Positions 13,875 through 21,490 of a stretch of 31,852 nt of DNA are shown piece by piece. The translations under genes were made by a program, and so were the position numbers. This stretch comes from a virus. How positions within the stretch are numbered: the stretch's first letter is position 1; the number at the start of each line of letters is the position of its first letter. The stretch covers positions 1 to 31,852 of IMG/VR virus record IMGVR_UViG_3300030382_001523; one strand, 5' to 3'. Under the pieces are notes generated by a model. That model did no database searches and had not been told where the DNA came from. It was given only the letters and a program-made list of their open reading frames with translations.

Positions 13875-14981
13875 CTACTGAATTGCAGCCAATGCCATTT
13901 CCGCTTCAACATTTTCTATATTCGTGAAGGATTTGTAAATTACACTTGTCGCTACGGTGAACGCCTTGGTAGCTAAATCTTCGTCGCCACCAATTTCATT
14001 GAATGAGATATCCATCGTTCCGGCTTTCACCCTGTCTATGACGCAGTTACCCCTGTTGTACAGGTTACTCAGTTGGAGGACATCAACCTTGCCATTAACT
14101 CCTGAACTAGCAGCTGTGATCTTCAATTGGTCATAGTAACCGCCTGACGTCAGCATATCGTCAGCACGATTACCGCCTCCAATTCCTCTATCTCTAGGCG
14201 TTCCTGCAACGGCCGAGATTGATTGGCCGTCACTGGTATTGGAACGGATTATCAAGTTGTGTACCTCAGAGTTAGTGATCGCCAACGTACCGCATCGCCA
14301 TCGATCTATGATAAGCGTACCGACCTCTAGGTACGTTTCTGTGAACGCAGGGTCAACCACGGCAGGCAACCCTCCAACGATAACTACTTTCGTTTCCCCG
14401 TTTGGCAGTGCTGAATCTGTGTACGCTGTACCGAGAGTGATATCCTCTATCGTTATATTTCCAACGCTCGTCGAACCTAAGTCCAATCGTAGCGTGTTGA
14501 AATTCTCTTCATAGAAAACGGGAGCGTCAAGCGGTGCTGTGTAGACGCCTGCATCCCCTCGCGCAAAAGATCGACCTTCCATCACCTCGTTTACTACAAC
14601 ACCACTAGTTACCGCTGTGGCCCCGAATAACATAGTAGCTGCCATCTGGGGCGAGAACCCCATAGCCCGAAGTAGGGAAAAAGGACTTTTCGCTATGTTA
14701 AAAACAGTCCTCCACTTCTGGCTTTCAGAATTCAAATACTCGACTTTAGCAAGTAGCCAATCCCTACCAGATCGAAGCGACTCGTAGGTGGCTCGTGGAG
14801 ATCGCCCAATGGATTTGGCAACAGCAACAATCCCTCGCCACAAGAGCCTCGGAGGAACTGATAGCAAATAGGGTATCCGTCTAATCCCTCGCCAGAGGCT
14901 ACGTGATCCAGCTACAGTGCTACGCAATACCATACGGAACGGCCTCAACAATAGATTAGCCAGCCTGTTTAGTTTTTTCAT
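13875..14981 (-). CDS. Basic, membrane-anchored protein of the late operon (368 residues)
   Basis: Not recognised. The N-terminal 100 residues are extremely basic (RPFRMVLRS, SLWRGIRRIPYL, RLLWRG, SIGRSPRATYESLR), followed by a hydrophobic segment at about 110-130 (MAATMLFGATAVTSGVVV). The remaining 235 residues look beta-rich with repeating short strands (NITIEDITLGTAY, VGTLIIDRWRCGTLAITNSEVHNLII), compatible with a beta-helix. It is the last gene before the terminator. A basic helix and membrane segment could contact the envelope during entry or lysis; this is inference. GGAGTGAT precedes the ATG. Confidence 0.7.
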   Translation of the reverse strand: MKKLNRLANLLLRPFRMVLRSTVAGSRSLWRGIRRIPYLLSVPPRLLWRGIVAVAKSIGRSPRATYESLRSGRDWLLAKVEYLNSESQKWRTVFNIAKSPFSLLRAMGFSPQMAATMLFGATAVTSGVVVNEVMEGRSFARGDAGVYTAPLDAPVFYEENFNTLRLDLGSTSVGNITIEDITLGTAYTDSALPNGETKVVIVGGLPAVVDPAFTETYLEVGTLIIDRWRCGTLAITNSEVHNLIIRSNTSDGQSISAVAGTPRDRGIGGGNRADDMLTSGGYYDQLKITAASSGVNGKVDVLQLSNLYNRGNCVIDRVKAGTMDISFNEIGGDEDLATKAFTVATSVIYKSFTNIENVEAEMALAAIQ

Positions 14982-14995
14982 TTATCACTCCGATC

Positions 14996-15190
14996 CTAGT
15001 TGTCGTCAACAGAAGGGGCCGAATCAACAGCTAGCACATCCTTCGCTAACGCTATCACGCCTGCGATGCATCCGACAGATATCTCCGTCATGTCTGCGCC
15101 GATCCCCAACACTGCGATAACACCTAAAATGCACAGAGCTAAGAATATCTGAGGGCGTATTTTCCCAAGGAACAAACTCAAAGTCTTCAT
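14996..15190 (-). CDS. Two-transmembrane small protein, holin candidate (64 residues)
   Basis: A 64-residue protein with GGGGTG upstream of the ATG. Two hydrophobic stretches at about 14-31 (IFLALCILGVIAVLGIG) and 37-55 (ISVGCIAGVIALAKDVL) flank a short polar turn; the N-terminus has basic residues and the C-terminus is acidic. Size and topology fit a class II holin, which would open the membrane at lysis. No endolysin is recognisable next to it, so the call rests on topology and late-operon position only. Confidence 0.6.
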   Translation of the reverse strand: MKTLSLFLGKIRPQIFLALCILGVIAVLGIGADMTEISVGCIAGVIALAKDVLAVDSAPSVDDN

Positions 15191-15215
15191 ATCACCCCTC
15201 TCGTATTTTTCCTAT

Positions 15216-16082
15216 CTACTGACCAACCATCGCTCCACAACCAAGACCGCCCGCAACGTCGGCGCTGTACCCATCTGGCGCACCTCCCCCAGCCGTTTGC
15301 CTGATTCTTATAAGAGCGATTCGTGAACCAGAACTTACGTTGTATTCGCCAGCAAGCGCAGCAGTGGTGACAGTCGTACCGCTGTCACTGGTGTATAGCG
15401 TCTCGCTGTCGACGGTATTTCCGTCGATGAGCAATTCCGCTACCATCGTACAACTGGTGAAAGACACGGGTTGCACCACAAGAAAACCAGCTGCCCACAT
15501 ACGTGCCGAGGTAGCTGGGGAGATTGTTTGCGTCGCTACCGTATGCGACCCACCAAATGCCACTGACCCGGTGTTGTCGCCAGTTATTATGGGGATCGCT
15601 GCACTGTCAGAATCCGAATGTTCTGCTGATACACCTGCAACACTTTCAACAGCAGTATGGGTATGATTCCCGGCAGCAGCAGATGTGGAAGTTGTTGAGA
15701 GTGTTCGTAATGATCCTACGCCTGCCCCTGCGTCCACTGCCATAGTATCAGCACCGCCCGGCTGATGAGCCGAAGCGTGCGTCTGGGCGTGTACGTCGGC
15801 GAGAATAGCAAGCTGCGTACTCGCCCCTCCTGACCCTGCCCTGTAGTACGGTCTCCCCCCTACGGTATATAAAACTGTCAGACCAGACCCCGGCGCAGCG
15901 GGTGCTGAGGCATCCGTGAAAGTAGCTTTGACGAGATTCCCCAATGTGCTGCTACCTTGCCCAGCAGAATTTGTATGGGCGTGAGTTGAGAGCACATTAA
16001 AATTATCTCTGTGATCTGTGTTGAAAATCGTGGCAGTCAGGATTTCGTTAGAAACGTAATCCCTCGGCGTAGTCCAAGCCAT
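15216..16082 (-). CDS. Tail fibre / receptor-binding protein, copy A (288 residues)
   Basis: A 288-residue protein beginning MAWTTPRDYVSNE, rich in Gly, Ala, Ser and Thr, with HxH motifs (HAHTNSAG, NHTHT) of the kind that bind metal in trimeric phage fibres. Residues 1-145 are clearly homologous to the neighbour at 16092-16520. The C-terminal half (VESVAGVSAEHSDS onwards) is unique and ends with a compact beta-rich domain (TVTTAALAGEYNV, SRIALIRIRQ), probably the tip that contacts the host. GGAGGACGAC precedes the ATG. The role as receptor-binding fibre is inferred. Confidence 0.75.
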   Translation of the reverse strand: MAWTTPRDYVSNEILTATIFNTDHRDNFNVLSTHAHTNSAGQGSSTLGNLVKATFTDASAPAAPGSGLTVLYTVGGRPYYRAGSGGASTQLAILADVHAQTHASAHQPGGADTMAVDAGAGVGSLRTLSTTSTSAAAGNHTHTAVESVAGVSAEHSDSDSAAIPIITGDNTGSVAFGGSHTVATQTISPATSARMWAAGFLVVQPVSFTSCTMVAELLIDGNTVDSETLYTSDSGTTVTTAALAGEYNVSSGSRIALIRIRQTAGGGAPDGYSADVAGGLGCGAMVGQ

Positions 16083-16091
16083 GTCGTCCTC

Positions 16092-16520
16092 CTAGTGAGT
16101 ATGATTCCCAGCTGCAGCCTGTTGGCTGCCAGTGCCAAGCGTTCTAAGGCTGCCAGTGCCAGCCACAGCGTCGACTTCCATCACATCCCCACCTGATGGC
16201 TCGTGCGAGGAGTCGTGGCTTTGAGCGTGTACGTCAGCCATTATTAACATCTGGGTACTAGCCCCTCCAGCAGCCCGGTAGAATGGCCTTCCTGATATGG
16301 TGTAAATAGTGGTTAGACCTGTACTTGGGGCGGTAGGTGCAGAGCCTTGGTCGGAGTACGTTTTTTTCACTAGATTGCCAAGGCTTGACGATCCATCCCC
16401 TGCTGCGTTTGAGTGACCATGCCCACTCAGTGCGTCAAGGTTCGCTTTATGGTCTGTGTCCATTATAGTTTCAGTCACCATTTCTCCAGTGACCCATGTT
16501 CTCGGCGTAGTCCAAGCCAT
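16092..16520 (-). CDS. Tail fibre N-terminal paralogue, copy B, ending at the HTH motif
   Basis: A 142-residue protein that starts MAWTTPRTWVTGEM and aligns along its whole length with residues 1-142 of the next gene (shared TPR, TDHKAN/TDHRDN, SLGNLVK, GRPFYRA/GRPYYRA, ADVHAQ, GNHTH). It stops precisely after GNHTH, where copy A continues into its tip domain. The stop TAG is fused with the GGAGG of the following gene. It could be a truncated fibre left by duplication, a collar or attachment domain, or a chaperone form. Its sequence has diverged well beyond a recent error. Confidence 0.78.
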   Translation of the reverse strand: MAWTTPRTWVTGEMVTETIMDTDHKANLDALSGHGHSNAAGDGSSSLGNLVKKTYSDQGSAPTAPSTGLTTIYTISGRPFYRAAGGASTQMLIMADVHAQSHDSSHEPSGGDVMEVDAVAGTGSLRTLGTGSQQAAAGNHTH

Positions 16521-16529
16521 CTGTTTCTC

Positions 16530-18092
16530 CTAGATTGCGAATCGTGTACTTGCGCCTAACTTCCCTACATCTAGCACCCAGAACCCACCATATGCAGTAG
16601 CGTCGGAGCATTCGTAGGTGACTGAATATCTGCCTTCCATGTCCATCGAGTGGCGCATATACTCGATGAAGAAGTCGGTGTTGATTCCTAGCCCTGATCT
16701 ATTAGATGCGACTACGGTGATTCGGTCTGAAATATCAAGTTCTCTCGCCTTGGTTTTGTGCGTATCGTCTTTGTTGCCATCCCACGTAACCGACAACATT
16801 TTCATCGGGTCTTTGTGAATGGATAGCAGGAACTTCATATAGTCCCGAGCGTCCTGCTCAGAGGGGATAAACGGCCCCTCTAGTGGGAACGTGCGCTTGC
16901 CAAAGCTTGCTTGGCTTGTTGCGTCCTGCTCGACGATCTTTAATGGATCGTCGGCTGTAACCGGGGTTCCCCTCGCTTGCAGCTTGGTGATGAAGGCATC
17001 TGTAGTGGAGCCATTCGTAAGAGTGATCTCCATGCTTTCAGCGTACTTAGCAACGCCAATCGTTATCGAAGAGGTCAGGTTTGTTCCTGTGCCGTCTGCA
17101 GCTGCATTCGCAAGCATATCCGTTGTCGCTGCTGTGGTCGTCCAAGCGTTTACGTGGCTGGCATTTGTAACAGAGGCAGCACTTGGGAATTTGGCTATGA
17201 AAATCTTCGTCGCACCAGCCAGTAGCGGAGGGCTGTTAGCCCCACTTTCTGCCAGTGTCCATAGCACTGCCAAGCTCCCAACAGTATAAAGCTGGACGAT
17301 GGCGTTCATAGTATTGTAGGTTTCGGATAGAGGATCAAGCTGCACTATATCTGCATATGTCAGGGTGGCATCCACTGCATCGGAGAACGTCCCTTGGCTA
17401 ACAGTATGTGGAGACTTTAATCTACTTTGTCTTGATTCAAATACGATTTCTCCGTCTGGAGATTCTCCCACATATCCAATTTCAGTTTCTTCGATAGCAC
17501 GGACAGCGTCCAAGGCTGGCTGTGCTGATGTCCACCATCTCGTCATAGTGGTTTCGCCTGTATCTATGTCTGTCGGGATTGAACTGTCTGCGTCGTTAAT
17601 GACCAGCGTAATAGCTGCCCCGGTGCGGATGGAAGTGGAGGTCACGATCTCGGCAGTCTCTCTGGCTGCAATACGTGCCAGAGAGCCAGTGGCCCTCAAA
17701 ACTAATTCCTTCCCACTATCCCTGAGAAACGAAGGAGATACGCTATCAAGATACCCCCTCCACGCTGGCTCCTGTTCCGAAAACGTCAAGGGGAATGTGT
17801 ATGGAAACACCACATCTGCCACAGAACTAATCCTTAGTCTTACAGCTAGCCCCGGCAGGATTTTCCCATACAGATCGCCACCGCTGTTAAAACTGTTATA
17901 TAGGTTGTCTTCGTTTTTGAGGGTCGCTTCCAGTTCGCCAGCAGTGGCCCTGCCTGTCAGCTGGCTGGCACTGTCTCTCCCACGACTCCAATCAAGGGTT
18001 AGGACGTTGCCAGATACGTTTGAATTGGCGTTGGCGAAATTGCCGTCCGCGTCCCAATCAACTTCCAGAGTTACTCCTATCCCGACCGCCAT
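16530..18092 (-). CDS. Minor tail / baseplate-hub-like protein (520 residues)
   Basis: A 520-residue protein preceded by GAAGGAAG. The N-terminus (VTLEVDWDADGNF, VLTLDWSRGRDSAS, GELEATLKNEDNLY) is a pattern I recall from phage minor tail or hub proteins, followed by WRGYLDSVSP and SLARIAARETAE. A middle segment has WWTSAQPALDAVRAIEE and DGEIVFESRQSR. The C-terminal part includes PSEQDARDYMKFLL and DRITVVASN. It is probably part of the distal tail at the tape measure tip, on the way from tape measure to fibres. Specific function is unproven. Confidence 0.75.
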   Translation of the reverse strand: MAVGIGVTLEVDWDADGNFANANSNVSGNVLTLDWSRGRDSASQLTGRATAGELEATLKNEDNLYNSFNSGGDLYGKILPGLAVRLRISSVADVVFPYTFPLTFSEQEPAWRGYLDSVSPSFLRDSGKELVLRATGSLARIAARETAEIVTSTSIRTGAAITLVINDADSSIPTDIDTGETTMTRWWTSAQPALDAVRAIEETEIGYVGESPDGEIVFESRQSRLKSPHTVSQGTFSDAVDATLTYADIVQLDPLSETYNTMNAIVQLYTVGSLAVLWTLAESGANSPPLLAGATKIFIAKFPSAASVTNASHVNAWTTTAATTDMLANAAADGTGTNLTSSITIGVAKYAESMEITLTNGSTTDAFITKLQARGTPVTADDPLKIVEQDATSQASFGKRTFPLEGPFIPSEQDARDYMKFLLSIHKDPMKMLSVTWDGNKDDTHKTKARELDISDRITVVASNRSGLGINTDFFIEYMRHSMDMEGRYSVTYECSDATAYGGFWVLDVGKLGASTRFAI

Positions 18093-18270
18093 TTTTCACT
18101 TCCTTCGATCCGTTCAGGTTCTTTGCTTGCTCCTCTACCAGTTGGGCTTCCAGTTCGGAAGCGCGTCGTTGCCATGTAATAGTTTGTAATTGTTGGGCAG
18201 CTATCGGGTTCACCCTGAGTAGCTCCTGTATATCTGCAACCGTTGCCTGAACTTCTACTTCGAGTGCCAT
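18058..18270 (-). CDS. Small helical protein overlapping the hub gene (70 residues)
   Basis: A 70-residue protein with GAAGGGAG upstream of the ATG and a 35-base overlap with the next gene. It is helical with heptad character (LEVEVQATVADIQELL, QRRASELEAQLVEEQAKN) and a basic, disordered C-terminal tail. Helical small proteins at this place often act as tail assembly partners. Function unknown. Confidence is moderate because of the overlap, but the ribosome-binding site is convincing. Confidence 0.65.
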   Translation of the reverse strand: MALEVEVQATVADIQELLRVNPIAAQQLQTITWQRRASELEAQLVEEQAKNLNGSKEVKNGGRDRSNSGS

Positions 18271-18283
18271 ATGTCTCCCTTCA

Positions 18284-19474
18284 TTAGAAGGTTATCGTAT
18301 TAATTTTCTCCGCATTCGCAGAGGTGATTCCGTTGAACTTTTCAATGTCCGACAGGGCAAGTCCATTTATTTTCTCCACATTGCTGGATACGTGAGTAAC
18401 TACTAGCTTGGGGTCTTTAGAGGTTCCTGTATAGTCTTCGGAACGTGCCTTACAGTTGTTGTCGAGAGTTGTGGGCCGATCTGCATGGTCTGGGAAATCA
18501 ACGTCGTGGGAGTCACGCCATAGAAACTTCGAGATACCGTCTTTGTCAACTGCTGAACGCCCATTGTCGTTCAGTGTAAAGACATTATTATAGGCAGTAT
18601 CATCGTCATCAAAGTTTCTTGGGTTAATGTTACGAGTCACAAATTCTGTCGGGCTATTTAAGGCAGTCATAGCAGAGTAATCGGCAGCCACGATAGCGGT
18701 GTTTGATGCCGGTGAGCCACCTGTAATAGTCACGTAGTGATATTCTTCATTTGCGTCCCAAGCGTCGTTTACGTAGTACCCAGTTACAGAAATTACGGCT
18801 GCACTAACTACATCTCCAGTACTGATACTGGAGGTGTCAAACAAAGTCCACGCACGGTTAATGCCGGGAGAGTCATCGCCAACTTGCCATTGAGGATACC
18901 AATAATCATTGGTGTCACTTCCGCCATCTGCATCAGATTCAGCACGGTTTAAGTACCAATAACCACCGTATACATACCCATAACCTCCAACTGAAGTTGA
19001 TTCTGGGTGGGGGTCTGGGTACACAGTTGCCGTGGCATGGGCTGGAACCGCACGGCCATCGATATTTAATAACGTGAAGAAATTAGGCATATCATAGAAA
19101 AACCTAGCATACCTCTTGAACTCAGGCCATCTGTACCTGATGACGTTAGCCCACTTAGCCCCCATGTGAAACTGCGACTGCCACTGACCATCACCCAAGG
19201 GATACCGAATAGTGTTCTTTGTAATAAGATCGATCAACGGCAGTGCAGGGCTTATCCCCATCAGTTGCCTACCATACCCAGTATTGATAACCCTCAGCAG
19301 AAGTGGTTGAAACGCCTTGAACCACTCGTTTTCATTCATCGGCCTTGCGGTACCAATATCGTCTGGGTGCCAGAGGTACCAATGTTTGCCGTGATGAGGC
19401 CCTTGGTAAAACGCACTGTAAGGATCACGCACATCTAGCACTGAAGGTGATTGGTGCGAATTTATTCTACCCAT
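18284..19474 (-). CDS. Tail protein with DNRLRE/CBM-like region and EKINGI repeats
   Basis: A 396-residue protein. The N-terminal 130 residues (WYLWHPDDIG, LPLIDLI, WPEFKRYARFFY) look like an adaptor domain. The central part, about residues 130-355, with ATVYPDP, AWTLFDTSSISTGDVVSAA, ISVTGYYV and DPKLVVTH resembles a DNRLRE/carbohydrate-binding fold from memory. The C-terminus has three copies of the short repeat EK(I/F)N(G/T) (NVEKINGLALS, DIEKFNGITSA, NAEKINTITF), a motif I know from several phage structural proteins. It probably binds a surface glycan. The start overlaps the upstream stop by eight bases. Confidence 0.72.
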   Translation of the reverse strand: MGRINSHQSPSVLDVRDPYSAFYQGPHHGKHWYLWHPDDIGTARPMNENEWFKAFQPLLLRVINTGYGRQLMGISPALPLIDLITKNTIRYPLGDGQWQSQFHMGAKWANVIRYRWPEFKRYARFFYDMPNFFTLLNIDGRAVPAHATATVYPDPHPESTSVGGYGYVYGGYWYLNRAESDADGGSDTNDYWYPQWQVGDDSPGINRAWTLFDTSSISTGDVVSAAVISVTGYYVNDAWDANEEYHYVTITGGSPASNTAIVAADYSAMTALNSPTEFVTRNINPRNFDDDDTAYNNVFTLNDNGRSAVDKDGISKFLWRDSHDVDFPDHADRPTTLDNNCKARSEDYTGTSKDPKLVVTHVSSNVEKINGLALSDIEKFNGITSANAEKINTITF

Positions 19475-19760
19475 CGGTCTGCCCCTCTAGTGGAGTATGC
19501 CCTAGTTCGGTGGCCTTGGTAGCTAGTGCAGTATTCAGGTCGCTTAACATTGCGTCATGACTATGCGTCCCTGATTTGGTTACTGTTTCTGTGCCAACCG
19601 TTGCAGTCCTGCGGTATCGTGTCACTGCAACAGTTGATCCGGGCTGATCCGGGTCTTGCTCGTTTTCCGTAGTGACTGCACCTGTGTAATAACGCAGATT
19701 CGCCACAGTTGTACTGCCGTTAGAAGTCATTGACGTTATATGGTAGCTAATTATTGCCAT
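19467..19760 (-). CDS. Small tail-associated protein (97 residues)
   Basis: A 97-residue protein, polar, with a beta-rich start (MAIISYHITSMTSNG, TVANLRYYTGAV) and a helical end (MLSDLNTALATKATEL). An HSH motif (THSHDAM) is present. The ATG overlaps the stop of the repeat-rich fibre gene (TAATG). Not recognised, but its location between two tail-fibre genes suggests a fibre adaptor or chaperone. Confidence 0.7.
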   Translation of the reverse strand: MAIISYHITSMTSNGSTTVANLRYYTGAVTTENEQDPDQPGSTVAVTRYRRTATVGTETVTKSGTHSHDAMLSDLNTALATKATELGHTPLEGQTDG

Positions 19761-21487
19761 TATGCGTGCTCGATTACATCTAGACTTGGGTTAATGAAAA
19801 CAACGTCAGGCTCAAGGGCAATACCAACAGCCTGTACGAATGCCCCGTCAGTGGTAGGAGCCGTATGCGTCATAGCTCCTGCCGTCTCTGATAGAAACAG
19901 AACCCCACCAGTAGTCCAACCCCATGTATCATCTCGGATAAACCCATGAAGCAGAACCGTACCAGTGGCTGTGTCGCTGATCGCAGCAGGAGCAATCCCA
20001 ATGACTCTTGAGGTTGCTGCTGCACTGGCATCTGCCTCCACCACCTCACCCGTTACTGTATGGATACATACTAAATCAAAGGCGGATATAGCACCCCCTG
20101 CAAGCATTTGCGCTGTAGTGCCTGAGTACGTATGGTCAGTGCCTGCAAGCAATGGGGCAGATATATTTACCGAACTACCATCACCTAAAACAACATTCTT
20201 CCCTGCCGTCATGGTTACGTCTTGCGCAAATGTCACTCCCCCACCAAATGTCGCCGACAGATCGTCAGAAAGCGTCAAAGCTGTAGCAAGTGCATTCAAC
20301 GACGAGCCTGATCCCCCTGCATTTGCTGTGCGGAATATGATATCTCCACCTGCTCCGCTTCCTTTTCCTCTACCGCCCTCCAGTGTCAAAGAGCCACCAG
20401 CGATATTGTCGGTCGTCCCTGCGGTGGTGGTTCCTGCCGAAATACTGATCGCCGTTCCTGCTGCGTTGTGCGCTGTTGCAACTGGAACGACTACCCCGGC
20501 ATCGACGGTCAGAATTCCATCAAGGAGGATCACTGACCCAGAAGCAGGCTCAAGGTTTATCGCAGCACCTGAGTCCAAGGTAAGTGCGCCAGCGGAGTCT
20601 ATATCGACTGTGCCATCTGCCACTAAAGACAAATTGGCAGCTGCACCGCCAGCGTCAACGGTCGTAATGCTCAAAGCTCCGTTAGTGGCTCCTGCAATTG
20701 TGATCGTGTCACTCGCACTAGGAACCATTACGATACTACCGCCAAATGTCGCTGACAAATCATCACTAATCGTGAGAGCGGTTGCGAGTGCGTTTAGCGA
20801 CGAACCAGAGCCTGCTGCATTTGCGGTTTGGAATACAATGTCACCGCCAGCACCCGATCCTTTGCCGCGACCGCCAGCGATGGTCAGCGTACCGCCAGCA
20901 ATATTGCTGGTGGTTCCGGCGGTCGTAGTTCCACCAGAAATGCTTGCTGCTGTGCCTGCCACGTTGTGGGCTGTTGCGACAGGAGTAGCAACTGATCCAT
21001 CGAACGTCCAGACCCCATCCAGCAATATGGCAGAGCCAGCAGCTGGTTCGATATTTATAGCTGCGCCAGAATCAAGAGTCAGAATCCCTGCCGAATCGAT
21101 GTCCACTGTGCCATCAGCTACTATAGAAATATTTGCTGCTGCTGCTGCTGCGTCTACGGTGACAAGACTGAAAGTTCCGTTCGTCCCGGCGGTCATTGTG
21201 ATCGTGTCACTTGCACTCGGAGTGAACGTGATTACATCATCTGTAAAAACCCCGGTTCCAATCGTCAGAGATGTAAGCGTCGGGGTCGCCGTCCATGCAG
21301 GAATATTGGACGACAACGTGAGGATAGTATTGTCTGCTCCCTTTGCGAGTCGGCTCAATTGGCTAGAACTAGAGGCGTAGACAATATCGCCTGTAGCTTG
21401 AGAATTGAACACGTGGGAATCGGTAGCCTCAAATTCTCCCTGCGTGAGGATCGTACCAACAGCTTTATGCTTGAATTCATTTGCCAT
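19760..21487 (-). CDS. Repeat-rich tail fibre-like protein (575 residues)
   Basis: A 575-residue protein, very rich in Ala, Gly, Ser and Thr, almost without charged clusters. The start (EFKHKAVGTILTQGEFEAT) and GDIVYASSSSQLSRLAKG...PAW resemble phage fibre modules seen in many tail proteins. Residues 90-250 and 256-416 are two copies of one long repeat, offset 166 residues: PSASDTIT, VADGTVDIDSAG, LTLDSGAAIN, GGRGKGSGAGG, SSLNALATALT, DDLSATFGG occur in both. The end (AGTDHTYSGTTAQML to VVFINPSL) is a C-terminal head. Likely a long elastic, beta-structured fibre. GGGAGGG precedes the ATG. Confidence 0.8.
   Translation of the reverse strand: MANEFKHKAVGTILTQGEFEATDSHVFNSQATGDIVYASSSSQLSRLAKGADNTILTLSSNIPAWTATPTLTSLTIGTGVFTDDVITFTPSASDTITMTAGTNGTFSLVTVDAAAAAANISIVADGTVDIDSAGILTLDSGAAINIEPAAGSAILLDGVWTFDGSVATPVATAHNVAGTAASISGGTTTAGTTSNIAGGTLTIAGGRGKGSGAGGDIVFQTANAAGSGSSLNALATALTISDDLSATFGGSIVMVPSASDTITIAGATNGALSITTVDAGGAAANLSLVADGTVDIDSAGALTLDSGAAINLEPASGSVILLDGILTVDAGVVVPVATAHNAAGTAISISAGTTTAGTTDNIAGGSLTLEGGRGKGSGAGGDIIFRTANAGGSGSSLNALATALTLSDDLSATFGGGVTFAQDVTMTAGKNVVLGDGSSVNISAPLLAGTDHTYSGTTAQMLAGGAISAFDLVCIHTVTGEVVEADASAAATSRVIGIAPAAISDTATGTVLLHGFIRDDTWGWTTGGVLFLSETAGAMTHTAPTTDGAFVQAVGIALEPDVVFINPSLDVIEHA
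20240..21220 (-). repeat. 166-residue internal duplication in the fibre gene
   Basis: The gene has two tandem copies at about 20723-21220 (residues 90-255) and 20240-20722 (256-416), offset 498 bases. Protein similarity is high, with identical stretches such as VADGTVDIDSAG and GGRGKGSGAGGDI, but there are many differences at DNA level, so the duplication is not very recent. Confidence 0.88.
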
Positions 21488-21490
21488 ACG

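Noticed and set aside
19965-21380. Plus-strand open frame of 471 residues opposite the repeat-rich fibre gene
   Set aside because: It lies fully antisense to a gene with clear start, ribosome-binding site and internal repeats; the Ala/Pro/Val-rich product reflects the other strand's repeat composition.
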